Source of the DNA: Natronococcus occultus SP4
Lineage (GTDB): Archaea > Halobacteriota > Halobacteria > Halobacteriales > Natrialbaceae
Length of the DNA stretch: 64,000 bases
Assembly (NCBI RefSeq): GCF_000328685.1
Contig: NC_019974.1
Location: forward strand, 2,533,001 to 2,597,000
Direction: 5' to 3'
The notes under the pieces are model-generated. The model was not told where the DNA came from. It did no database searches and saw nothing but the letters and a program-made list of their open reading frames with translations. Below are positions 8,880 to 17,239 of this stretch, one piece after another; position 1 is the first letter of the stretch, and each line of letters starts with the position of its first letter. The translations under genes were made by a program, and so were the position numbers.

Positions 8880-10241
8880 ATGAGTGACGCAGAGCAGCCG
8901 ATGGACGATCACGTACCGGGCGAGGAAGAGGGGTTCGAGCCGATCGAGGTGTTCCCCGAGGCCGAGGAGATGGACCTCCGGCCAGGGGCGGACAACTGTT
9001 ACAAGTGCTCGACCTGCGACACGAGCTGTCCCGTCGCCGAGGTCGACGACGAGTTCCCCGGGCCGAAGTTCCAGGGCCCCGAGCAGTGGCGGCTCAAGCG
9101 CCAGGAGGACCACGACATCGACGACTCGGTGATGAAGTGTTCGAACTGTATGCGCTGTGACAGCGCCTGTCCCTCCGAGGTCCCCCTCTCCCAGATGCAC
9201 AACACGGCTCGGGCCGAGTACGTCGAGCAAAACATGAGCAAGCTCTCCCGGGAGTACTGGCGCAACCGGATGCTCGCGAACTACCGGAAGCTGGCCCCGC
9301 TGGCGGCGACGTTCCCGCGGACCGCGAACTTCGTGACCGGACTGTCGGTGACGAAGTGGCTGGGCGAGAAGGTGATGGGGATCGCGGGCGAGCGCGACCT
9401 CCCCGAGTTCGCGACCCAGACGTTCCGGGAGTGGTGGACCGAACGCGGCGGCAACGAGACCTCACGGGAGCGAGCACGGGCGGCCCGGGCCGAGCGCGGC
9501 GAGGACGTCGAGAACCCTCACAAGCGCATCGCGTACTTCCACGGCTGTTACTCGAACTACAACACGCCGGAGGTCGCGAAGGCACTCGTCCGGGTGTACG
9601 AACACCTCGGCTACGAGATCATGGTTCCAGAGCAGGCCTGTTCGGGGACGCCGATGTTCGCCAACGGGATGCTCGAGGACGCCCGCCGGGACGCCGAGAC
9701 GAACGTCCGCGAGCTGGCCGACGCGATCGAGAACGGCGCCGACATCGTCGCCTCCTGTAGCTCGTGTTCGATGTCGATCCGCCAGGAGTACCCCGAGCTG
9801 TTCGACTTCGAGGGGACCGAGGAGGTCGCCGCCAACACCTGGGACGCTGTCGAGTACCTGCGGGTCCACGAGGACCTGAAAACGGAGCTCGAGGGAACCT
9901 CGGTCGACGCGAGCTTCGCCTACCACGCGCCGTGTCACGCCCGCAACCAGGGGCTGGCCGGCCAGACCGTCGAGGTTCTGGGGGTGATCGACGGGATCGA
10001 CGTCGAGGACGTCGGCGACTCCTGTTCGGGGATCTCGGGCACCTACGGCTGGAAGGAGGAGAACTACGACACCTCGATGAAGATCGGCGAGGAGATGTTC
10101 GAACACATGGAGTCGGCGGAGGCGACGACCGGGCTCACCGAGTGTCCGACCTGTTCGATGCAGATGGGCCACGGCACCGGGTACGAGATCACCCACACGC
10201 TGGAGGTGCTCGAGGCCGCGCTCGTCGGCACGGAACGATAA
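8880..10241 (+). CDS. glpC: Anaerobic-type glycerol-3-phosphate dehydrogenase subunit C (Fe-S)
   Basis: A 453-residue iron-sulfur subunit that links GlpAB to the membrane quinone pool. Two [4Fe-4S] motifs are complete: Cys40/43/46/50 (CYKCSTCDTSC) and Cys87/90/93/97 (CSNCMRCDSAC). Two CCG-type cysteine domains follow. The first has YFHGCYSNY, ACSGTP and CSSCSM; the second has YHAPCHARNQG, CSGISG and CPTCSM. This is the heterodisulfide-reductase-B-like fold used by GlpC. No long transmembrane helix is visible. The stop TAA overlaps the ATG of the next gene (TAATG), implying cotranslation with the Orc1/Cdc6-like protein. Confidence 0.96.
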   Translation: MSDAEQPMDDHVPGEEEGFEPIEVFPEAEEMDLRPGADNCYKCSTCDTSCPVAEVDDEFPGPKFQGPEQWRLKRQEDHDIDDSVMKCSNCMRCDSACPSEVPLSQMHNTARAEYVEQNMSKLSREYWRNRMLANYRKLAPLAATFPRTANFVTGLSVTKWLGEKVMGIAGERDLPEFATQTFREWWTERGGNETSRERARAARAERGEDVENPHKRIAYFHGCYSNYNTPEVAKALVRVYEHLGYEIMVPEQACSGTPMFANGMLEDARRDAETNVRELADAIENGADIVASCSSCSMSIRQEYPELFDFEGTEEVAANTWDAVEYLRVHEDLKTELEGTSVDASFAYHAPCHARNQGLAGQTVEVLGVIDGIDVEDVGDSCSGISGTYGWKEENYDTSMKIGEEMFEHMESAEATTGLTECPTCSMQMGHGTGYEITHTLEVLEAALVGTER

Positions 10242-11401
10242 TGAACCTCGCGGAGCGCATCGCACGGCGGCGATCCGCACACCGGACGAGCGGGATCGTC
10301 GTCAACCGCAACCACCTCAGCCCGGTCGTCCATCGCTCGGAGCCGGTCGGGCGGGGGCCCATCCTCGAGCAGCTGCTGGACGCGCTCGAGCCGGTGTTCG
10401 ACGACGAACTCCCTGAGTCCGCGGCGGTTGTCGGCTCCGCCGGCTCCGGTACGTCGGCGATCGTGACGGCGCTGTTCGACGCGCTGAACGAACGCCTCGG
10501 CGAATCCACGCGGACGATCGGGACGACGACCAGAGCCGGCAGCTCCGGCACCGTGACCTGGTTCGTCTACGTCGACGCGCGCCGGGTCGGGAGCCCCTTT
10601 TCGTTCTACCGGACCGTCCTCTCGATGATCTCGTCGGAATCGGTTCCCGAGAGCGGCGTCGGCACCGACGACCTGCGGGAACGGCTCCAGTCCCGGCTCT
10701 CGCGGCCCGACCGACGGGCCGTCGTCGCGATCGACCACCACGACGAGCCCGAGACGCTCGGCTACGACCGCGTTCGGGAGCTGCTCGACCCGGTCGACGA
10801 CGGCGTCGCGACGGTCGCCGTCGGCCAGACCGAACCCGCTGACTGGACGGGGACGACGGTGACGGTGCCGGCCTACCGTCACCACGAGCTCGCCGACGTC
10901 GTCACCGACCGCACCTCGACGGGGCTGACGGCGGGGACGCTCGATCACGATACCGTCCGGGAGATCGCGATCTGGGCGGACGGCAACGCTCACGACGCGC
11001 TCGCGGCGGTGTTTGCCGCAGCGGTGGCCGCCGTCGGGGACGACGCCGACCGGATCGAACGGACCCACCTCGAGACAGCGATGGACGACGTCCCCGACCG
11101 CGGCGTCCACGTCGATCGGGCGCTCTCGCTGTCGGAGACCCGCCAGCGGGTGCTGTGCAACCTGATTGACGTGGACGCCGCCGACCGCCCGATCCGGGAG
11201 GTCGCGACCGAGATCGCAGATCGATCGGAGCTAACCGCCGGAACGGTCAAGCGGTTCCTCTACGAGCTCGCCGAACGGGGCGTCATCGAACGGGTGCCGC
11301 TGGAGACCAACGGGAGCGGGCGCCGACCGAGTACGGTCGTCCCCCGGTTTCCGACGATCGCGTTCCGAGCGCTGGCCGCAACTGACGACGAGTCGTCGTA
11401 G
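10241..11401 (+). CDS. Orc1/Cdc6-like AAA ATPase, degenerate
   Basis: A 386-residue protein with the architecture of an Orc1/Cdc6 protein: an AAA region at about 35-290 and a C-terminal winged helix at about 300-375 (QRVLCNLID...TVKRFLYELAERGVIERVP). The P-loop reads GSAGSGTSA, with Thr where the catalytic Lys is expected. The Walker B position reads VVAIDHHDE, without the usual Asp-Glu pair directly after the hydrophobic strand. It may therefore bind nucleotide poorly or not hydrolyse it. Its ATG overlaps the glpC stop (TAATG), placing it as fourth gene of the glycerol operon, far from the origin near 30 kb. A longer open frame upstream (from 9764) runs antiparallel to no homology and simply shadows glpC. 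Role unknown; DNA binding is likely. Confidence 0.75.
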   Translation: MNLAERIARRRSAHRTSGIVVNRNHLSPVVHRSEPVGRGPILEQLLDALEPVFDDELPESAAVVGSAGSGTSAIVTALFDALNERLGESTRTIGTTTRAGSSGTVTWFVYVDARRVGSPFSFYRTVLSMISSESVPESGVGTDDLRERLQSRLSRPDRRAVVAIDHHDEPETLGYDRVRELLDPVDDGVATVAVGQTEPADWTGTTVTVPAYRHHELADVVTDRTSTGLTAGTLDHDTVREIAIWADGNAHDALAAVFAAAVAAVGDDADRIERTHLETAMDDVPDRGVHVDRALSLSETRQRVLCNLIDVDAADRPIREVATEIADRSELTAGTVKRFLYELAERGVIERVPLETNGSGRRPSTVVPRFPTIAFRALAATDDESS

Positions 11402-11402
11402 A

Positions 11403-11430
11403 CCGACTCGTCAGTCGGGAGCGGATTTTT
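11403..11430 (+). terminator. Hairpin plus T-run after the glp operon
   Basis: CCGACT at 11403-11408 pairs perfectly with AGTCGG at 11413-11418 across a 4-nt loop, followed 7 nt later by five T (11426-11430). It begins 2 nt after the stop of the last glp-operon gene, and the convergent aglB ends at 11461. The position suits transcript ends from the left. Haloarchaeal termination relies mostly on T-runs, so the hairpin may be secondary. Confidence 0.5.
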
Positions 11431-11460
11431 CGGAACTCGAGTGAGAGAAAACCGTCGGAT

Positions 11461-14415
11461 TCAGTCCGCGAGCCCGGCGGCCGGGGCGAGCGAGGACGCA
11501 GTATCGTCGGCGCCAGCGTCGTCTGCGCCTGCTTCGGCGTCCGCGTCGTTCGCTGCAGCGTCGTCAGCGTCCTCGTCGGCGGTTTCGGTGTCCGCTTCGG
11601 CAGCGTCCGCGTCGTCGCCGTCCGTTTCGTCCTCGGTCGCGCCGTCGTTCTCCGCGTCCTCGAGCTCCGTCTCCTCGAGCTCGACCTCGACGGTCTCGCC
11701 GTCGACGACCGCGCTCTCGGGAACCTCGAGGTCGCCCTCCTGGGGCGTCTCGCCCTCGACGGTTACGGTGTAGTCGTCGACGGCCTCGACGGCGCTTTCG
11801 GTGTAGCCGTCCTCGACGTCGAGCTCGTCGTCGGTCGCGTACGGCACCGTCAGCTCGAACTCCCCGTCAGCATCGACTTCGGTCTCTTGTTCGTACGTGA
11901 AGCTGCCGCGGTCGGTGCCGGAGTCGAGCTCCAGTTCGGCGGTCACGACGTCGCCCTCGTCGGCGTCGGCGTCGGCGGTGCCGACGATCGTCGCGCCTGC
12001 GACGCGCTCGTAGGTCTTGACTCCCGCCGTCTCGCGATCGTCGATGTACTCGACGTCGACGTCGGGGCTCTGCTCGAACTGCGAGAGCTGGACCTCCGCC
12101 TGCTGGAGTGGCTGGTTGAACGCGACCTGGTGCTGGCCGGTCTCGTCGGTGAGCACCTCGTCGGTCTCGGGATCGATCAGTGCGTAGCTGACGAACCCGG
12201 CGGTGCGCTCGTCGTTCTCGTGGACGAGCCGGTAGTGGTCCATCCCCGTTGCGTCGTCGAAGTAGAGGTCGGCGACCATCGTCTCCTCGTAGGGAACCTT
12301 GAGGCGGTCGTCGACGTCCTCGCGATCGATCGACTCGCCGGGCTCGACGTCTGGCGTGACGTAGTGGTCGTAGTCGGGCCCCGACCAGGCGGTCATCGCG
12401 CTGAACTTCCCGCCCGCCATCTGGTCGTCGATCATCACGTACCGCAGCTGTTCGTCGGCGTCGTCCTCGATCGCGGTCTCGAGTTCCTCGAGCGGACGCA
12501 CGTTGTCGTCGTCGTCCAGCGGGTCCTCGCCGGCCGCGATCGCCTCGAGGATCAGCTCGGCCTCCCGCTCGGACTCGGCGGTGAGATACGCCGAGGCGGT
12601 CTCGGCGTTCTGCTGGAACGGGTTCGAGTGGGGAATCCGCTCGGCCTGGGTCGTGATCAGGTGGCCGTAGTCCCACCACGACATGACGCCATAGGCCCCC
12701 GCAGGGTAGTCGAAGTCCCCGTCCTCGGGGTAGTCGTAGCTGCCGTAGTACTCGAGCTCATCGGCGTAGTCGGCGCCACCGTAGTTACCGGGTTCGGGCG
12801 TGTTCGCCTCGAGCCAGTGGGTCGACTCCTCCCAGACCATCGCGTCGGGGTGTGGCCCAGTCGCCTCGCCGCGCTCGACCGCCGTATCGCCGTCGGCGGC
12901 GACGACGGGAAGCAGCGGCGCGAACAGGAGGACGACGACGACGAACAGAATGATGATCTGGTAGGTCTCGATCCCGCGGAGCGCTTGCGTGCCTCGCTGG
13001 AGGTCGAGGTCGAACAGCCGCAGCACGTCGGCGACGAAGGCGGCGTTGACGACCGCGACTGCGAGGACGAGATAGTACGAGAAGCGGATCTGGGTCGCGG
13101 ACATGCTGAGCAGGAACAGCGACCAGACCAGGATCAGCGTGTACTCCGCACGGTGCTCGCGGCCGAGCAGCGGACGGGCGGCCAGCAGCACCAGTCCGGC
13201 GAGCATCGTGTAGAAGGCGGTACCGAACTCGTCGAAGACGTGTGCCGTGAAGTCCTCAGGAGGCTGGGCCTCCTGGATGGTCAGCGTCCCCGCGTCGGGA
13301 TCGAGCGGGATGATCCGACCGGTGAGGTTGCCGACGAGCGTGTCGTAGAACTCGGGCAGCACCAGCCACATGACCGCGAACGTACCGACGATGAGCGCGG
13401 CGATCGCGCCCGGGTAGAGCCGGCGATCGATCCCGCGGGCGTTCCACTGGCGGGCGAACCAGGCCATGAACAGACAGCCGACGGCGACCAGCGCCGCGGT
13501 TCCCGGCTGGAGGTAGCCAAAGCTCGTGACGCTCGTGCCGGGCTCCTCGATCAGCAGGGCCGTTGCGACCGCAGTCACGCCCAGGGAGACGGCGCCGACG
13601 AACGCGACGTGGTCGGGGGAGATCCCGCGGACGTAGTCGAGACAGAGCTGGATCGCGAAGAAGACGCCGAAGATCCCGATCAGAACGACGCCGGGGGGCC
13701 AGACCCAGATGTACAGCGCGAGCGCGACGCCCGCAAGGACACTGTAGAGCGTTGGCTCCCGGAGCGGGGCCCAGTTACGGTCGGCGGCAAGTTCGTAGAT
13801 CGGCTGCTCGCGCTCGGCGACCCGCAGCGCGACCGCCATCCCGAGGACGGCGAGCGCCATGAACAGCACCTCGGCGACGTGGTGTTGAAGCTGGCCCGCA
13901 GTGGTCCGAACGAGGAACTGGCCAGGCGCAAGCGCCAGCAACACGACGGCGACGAGTCCACCGACGGTTCCGCCCAGCCGCCGACCCAGGTAGAAGACGG
14001 GGATCGCGACCAGCGCCGCCATCGCCGGCACCGCGAACAAGGAGACGGTGTAGAGAGTGCTCGACGACGGATCGCCGAGGCCGACGATCATCGCGGCGGT
14101 GACGATCAGCTGGTCGAACAGGGTTCCGAACTGGCCGACGTAGTTCCCCGTCGGGAACCCAGTCCAGACCTCGTAGGGCATCGTCTGGGGGTAGTTCTCG
14201 GCGGTCCACTGGATCGTGCGCCAGTGGTACCAGGAGTCGATCCCCGCGAGCGCAGGGGTGCCGTCCTCGGTGAGGAACGCCTCGTAGGACTGGGTCCTGA
14301 CCCAGAACATAAACAGCATCACGGCCCCGACGACGGGGACGTGGTACCACTCCGCCCACGAGCCGAGGACGGACGACTCCGTCCGCTCCTCGGCGCGCTC
14401 GGTCTCCGTACTCAT
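11461..14415 (-). CDS. aglB: Oligosaccharyltransferase AglB (STT3 family)
   Basis: A 984-residue membrane enzyme that moves the glycan from dolichol phosphate to Asn in N-X-S/T sequons of S-layer and other exported proteins. About a dozen hydrophobic helices fill residues 25-540. The catalytic WWDYG motif is at 580-584, preceded by the extracellular YPAGAYGVMS, and the first-loop acidic motif is near GIDSWYHW. The C-terminal region contains beta-sandwich-like repeats and ends in an extremely acidic Asp/Glu/Ala-rich tail of about 70 residues. The start is ATG 14415 (MSTETERAEE), not the upstream codon, because a TTATTC TATA-like box lies about 30 nt before it. Divergent from an AglG-like transferase, as in other haloarchaeal agl loci. 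Confidence 0.96.
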   Translation of the reverse strand: MSTETERAEERTESSVLGSWAEWYHVPVVGAVMLFMFWVRTQSYEAFLTEDGTPALAGIDSWYHWRTIQWTAENYPQTMPYEVWTGFPTGNYVGQFGTLFDQLIVTAAMIVGLGDPSSSTLYTVSLFAVPAMAALVAIPVFYLGRRLGGTVGGLVAVVLLALAPGQFLVRTTAGQLQHHVAEVLFMALAVLGMAVALRVAEREQPIYELAADRNWAPLREPTLYSVLAGVALALYIWVWPPGVVLIGIFGVFFAIQLCLDYVRGISPDHVAFVGAVSLGVTAVATALLIEEPGTSVTSFGYLQPGTAALVAVGCLFMAWFARQWNARGIDRRLYPGAIAALIVGTFAVMWLVLPEFYDTLVGNLTGRIIPLDPDAGTLTIQEAQPPEDFTAHVFDEFGTAFYTMLAGLVLLAARPLLGREHRAEYTLILVWSLFLLSMSATQIRFSYYLVLAVAVVNAAFVADVLRLFDLDLQRGTQALRGIETYQIIILFVVVVLLFAPLLPVVAADGDTAVERGEATGPHPDAMVWEESTHWLEANTPEPGNYGGADYADELEYYGSYDYPEDGDFDYPAGAYGVMSWWDYGHLITTQAERIPHSNPFQQNAETASAYLTAESEREAELILEAIAAGEDPLDDDDNVRPLEELETAIEDDADEQLRYVMIDDQMAGGKFSAMTAWSGPDYDHYVTPDVEPGESIDREDVDDRLKVPYEETMVADLYFDDATGMDHYRLVHENDERTAGFVSYALIDPETDEVLTDETGQHQVAFNQPLQQAEVQLSQFEQSPDVDVEYIDDRETAGVKTYERVAGATIVGTADADADEGDVVTAELELDSGTDRGSFTYEQETEVDADGEFELTVPYATDDELDVEDGYTESAVEAVDDYTVTVEGETPQEGDLEVPESAVVDGETVEVELEETELEDAENDGATEDETDGDDADAAEADTETADEDADDAAANDADAEAGADDAGADDTASSLAPAAGLAD

Positions 14416-14560
14416 TAGGTGCCACGAGAGTGATGTGCCGAATAAGCTTTCCCATACCGTTCGGATTATTTTACTGTCATTGTTGATGGATTGTTCTCTC
14501 GGAACGCGGAGGCCGATCGACGACAAAGTTTATTCCGTCCAGATCGAAACCGGGCGTCCG
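14416..14560. promoter_or_regulatory. Divergent aglB / aglG-like promoters
   Basis: A 145-bp spacer with two opposed TATA-like elements. TTATTC on the reverse strand lies about 30 nt before the aglB start. TTTATT on the forward strand (about 14529-14534) lies about 28 nt before the glycosyltransferase start at 14561. Both spacings predict leaderless transcripts and were used to choose the two starts. Confidence 0.55.
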
Positions 14561-15520
14561 ATGAAGGTCTCCGCCGTCGTCTGCACGTACGCGATGGAGC
14601 GCTACGACGTCTTTTCGGAGTGTGTCGACAGCGTCCTCGGCCAGACCTACAACCCGCTCGAGGTCGTCGTCGTCGTCGACGGTAACGAGGCCGTCTTCGA
14701 GCGCGTTCGTGAGGAGTACGGTGACCACGAGGACGTCGTCCTTCACTGTAACGACGAGAACCGGGGGATCTCCTACAGCCGGACGCGAGGGGCCGAGATC
14801 GCGAGCGGCGAGGTCGTCGCCTTTATCGACGACGACGCGGTCGCCGAACCCGACTGGATCGCGGAGCTGGCCCGCGTCTACGAGGAGACCGACGCGATCG
14901 CCGTCGGTGGCCACGCGAAACCCGACTGGGTGACCGAGAAGCCCGACTTCTTCCCCGCGGAGTTCTACTGGCTCGTCGGCTGTGACGAACGGGGAATGGG
15001 CGAGCACATGGCGGAGCTGCGCAACACCTACGGCTCGAACATCTCCTTTCGCCGGGACGTCTTCCTCGCGGTCGGCGGCTACGACGAGAACACGGGTCGG
15101 AAGGGCGACCGCCACATCCAGGCCCACGAGGCCCCGGTCTGTATCCGGATGGCAAACAGGTACGGCAAGGGCGTGATCTACAACACCGACGCCGTCGTCC
15201 ACCACAAGCTGTTCGAGTACCGCGGCGAGTTCCGGTGGCTCGTCTTTCGCTCGTTCTGGCAAGGGTACTCCAAGCGGATCATGGACCTCCTGTTGCCCGA
15301 GGCCGCGGGCGACAAGAACGAGTATCTGAAGCAGTTACTGCTGGAGTTCGTCCCCTCGCGGCTCCGGGAGCTCGCCCGCGACCCCTCGAGCGCGAAAGTC
15401 AAGCAGCTCGTCTCCATTTTCGTTTTCACGGCTGCTGTCGGCTTCGGTTATCTTTACGGGTTCCTGCAGTCGGACGACGTCCTCGTCAGCGAGGACGCCG
15501 ACGGGACGTCGGCCGCCTGA
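14561..15520 (+). CDS. GT2 glycosyltransferase, AglG-like
   Basis: A 319-residue family-2 glycosyltransferase that would add a sugar from a nucleotide donor to a dolichol-phosphate glycan at the cytoplasmic face. The GT-A start MKVSAVVCTYAMERY, the EVVVVVDGN strand (34-42), GISYSRTRGAEIASG (69-83) and the metal-binding FIDDDAVAEPDW (89-100) are all present. A single hydrophobic segment near residues 283-303 (SIFVFTAAVGFGYLYGFL) probably anchors it. The start at 14561 leaves a TATA-like box about 28 nt upstream; the frame is open further back but lacks conservation-like sequence. Divergence from aglB resembles the aglB-aglG neighbourhood of Haloferax, where AglG is the second-position hexuronosyltransferase. 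The exact sugar here is not deducible. Confidence 0.85.
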   Translation: MKVSAVVCTYAMERYDVFSECVDSVLGQTYNPLEVVVVVDGNEAVFERVREEYGDHEDVVLHCNDENRGISYSRTRGAEIASGEVVAFIDDDAVAEPDWIAELARVYEETDAIAVGGHAKPDWVTEKPDFFPAEFYWLVGCDERGMGEHMAELRNTYGSNISFRRDVFLAVGGYDENTGRKGDRHIQAHEAPVCIRMANRYGKGVIYNTDAVVHHKLFEYRGEFRWLVFRSFWQGYSKRIMDLLLPEAAGDKNEYLKQLLLEFVPSRLRELARDPSSAKVKQLVSIFVFTAAVGFGYLYGFLQSDDVLVSEDADGTSAA

Positions 15521-15988
15521 GAGAAGTTCGGAACGGATCGACGTTCCCTATCATCAGCCAAATTCGGCATTCGATTCGTAGGGCGTGCGCACCTAACGCC
15601 GTCTCTTCCGGAAAATTCTTTGAGATGTTTGTTCGCACTACCTATACAGCCCTTGGTGTCTGCAGGGCTGTCTCAGCGAATCAACCACTCGCCGAATGGT
15701 TCTTCCGGTATTTTCCCCAAATAATCTGGTTCTAATACTCGTGGGCTTGTTCCACTACGTTACAGAAGAGCGACGGCAGATGTAGTCTATCGACTCCGAC
15801 AACTCAAGCATCATGTCCATGAACTCAAGGATACCGTGCCCTCGACCGGCGAAGCATCCGTGCGTTTGGTGGAGCTAATGTATTCGATTGCGTTGTTGCC
15901 TTCCTCCCAAACTCAAGCGTCCCGTGACGTGTGCTCCAAGCCTGTACGGTGTAGCTCACCGTTCACGTGTGATTTCAGAAACATCTAG
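15521..15988. other. Gene-poor, lower-GC spacer
   Basis: The 468-bp stretch after the AglG-like gene has clearly lower GC than the flanking core genes. It has no open frame with a haloarchaeal codon pattern, and I found no RNA gene or strong repeat in it. It may be decayed mobile DNA beside the two insertion sequences; nothing specific is recognisable. Confidence 0.5.
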
Positions 15989-16162
15989 TTAGTCAGATGA
16001 AAGGTGGTTGAGACCGATAGCAACGACTGTGATTAGTACACCCACCCAGATTAAGATGTAGGCGGGTCCCTCGGGGGTAGGGCCAATTTCCCGGAGTATC
16101 AGATCGATTCCAGCGACTATCGAAATTTGAAAGCCGAGTATCCCGAGTAATGTTTCGTCCAT
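15989..16162 (-). CDS. Small two-helix membrane protein, unknown
   Basis: A 57-residue frame from ATG 16162 to TAA 15989: an acidic start MDETLLG, a helix around ILGFQISIVAGIDLILREIG, a turn PTPEGP, then a second helix AYILIWVGVLITVVAIGL and the tail NHLSSD. Two spans joined by a short loop suggest a small hairpin membrane protein with both ends on the same side. The frame is open for another 77 codons upstream, but that part is not protein-like, so I use the internal ATG. It sits in lower-GC DNA directly beside an insertion sequence. No family recognised. Confidence 0.5.
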   Translation of the reverse strand: MDETLLGILGFQISIVAGIDLILREIGPTPEGPAYILIWVGVLITVVAIGLNHLSSD

Positions 16163-16306
16163 ATATGAATTACACAACCTCTTCATTAATATGTTCTTAT
16201 AATATGTGTGATGCCAAAGAGAATATTTCGAGTCCATTGTTGAGGTTTTCCACCTTGTTGTATCCTTCCTATGGGTCAAAATACATTCTTGAGAGCATAC
16301 CGAAAC

Positions 16307-17239
16307 TGCTCTATTGAAAACGGACGACAGCGGCGAGGCTAGGCTGTGCTTGGTAACAAGCTGAAGCCGAGGAAAGGAGATTATGGCGATCAACCTCCTC
16401 GACTTCGCTCAAAACTGTCGACGCCTGGCTAAACAAGCGTTTGGGTCACACGCGGGGAAACCTGCCTCCGGCGGGCTTCCCCGCTGGGTCCATGTCGTCG
16501 TGCACTGCTTACGAGTCGAAGAAGGCTGGACGTTTCCGGAAGTCATCGATCGGCTCCGCCTCATGCCAGGGATCTGCGAGCTACTGGATTTGTTACCGGA
16601 AACTCTGCCCGATCCAACGACGTTCTGGCATTCGTTCGATCGATACGCGATGCGCGTCTGGCGGGCGTTGCTGCGCGTCTCCGCGCAGCAACACCCGAAT
16701 TCTGGGCGCGTCGCTCTCGACAGCACGTTCTTCGAACGGGGACACGCCTCACACTACTACCTCAAACGCACCGATCGTACGATCCAGACGCTCAAAGTGA
16801 CGACATTGACGGATACGGAGTCGTTGGCAGTGCTCGACGTCCACTGTTCGGCCAAATGGCGTCACGACACGATACTTGGCCGGAAGCTTGTCCGTCGAAA
16901 TGCGGACGAGCTGGTCTCTGTGGCGGCTGATAAGGCGTTTCATAATTGGCCGATACGCTACGAATACATGGCTGAGAGCATCGAGCCACTTCTCTTGCGA
17001 AGTGGCTCGACGCTCGGCCCAGTTCTTCACAATACGTTGACCAGATCGAATGGATACACGCAACGGTGGATGGCTGAAACGTCGTACTCCTCGACAAAGC
17101 GGTCGTTGGGGTCTGAGCTACGCTCACTCGGTTGGTACAGACAGTTCCGTGAGATCGTCCTCATGTTTGCTGTTCACAACATCGAAAATCTCAGTGAAAC
17201 GCTCTAATTCCAGTGCCGTATGGCGTTTTCAATAGAGCA
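16307..17239 (+). mobile_element. IS5-family insertion sequence
   Basis: A 933-bp element bounded by a perfect 16-bp terminal inverted repeat: TGCTCTATTGAAAACG at 16307-16322 and its complement CGTTTTCAATAGAGCA at 17224-17239. It contains one complete transposase gene. The bases outside the two ends do not form a target duplication. The right end touches the first base of the ISH8-type element at 17240. Confidence 0.9.
16383..17207 (+). CDS. IS5-family transposase
   Basis: A 274-residue DDE transposase that fills the IS5-type element. The N-terminus (LLDFAQNCRRLAKQAF...GGLPRWVHVVVHCLRVEEG) and the block RVSAQQHPNSGRVALDSTFF carry the first catalytic Asp (VALDS). VSVAADKAF holds the second Asp. 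WMAETSYSSTKRSLG, near residue 236, holds the catalytic Glu with the family's S-x-x-KR signature. The C-terminus ends EIVLMFAVHNIENL, as in full-length haloarchaeal relatives. No frameshift or internal stop is seen, so the element may still be active. Confidence 0.93.
   Translation: MAINLLDFAQNCRRLAKQAFGSHAGKPASGGLPRWVHVVVHCLRVEEGWTFPEVIDRLRLMPGICELLDLLPETLPDPTTFWHSFDRYAMRVWRALLRVSAQQHPNSGRVALDSTFFERGHASHYYLKRTDRTIQTLKVTTLTDTESLAVLDVHCSAKWRHDTILGRKLVRRNADELVSVAADKAFHNWPIRYEYMAESIEPLLLRSGSTLGPVLHNTLTRSNGYTQRWMAETSYSSTKRSLGSELRSLGWYRQFREIVLMFAVHNIENLSETL

Noticed and set aside
9764-10240. N-terminal extension of the Orc1/Cdc6-like protein
   Set aside because: It lies inside glpC in a different frame, and the TAATG overlap marks the true start.
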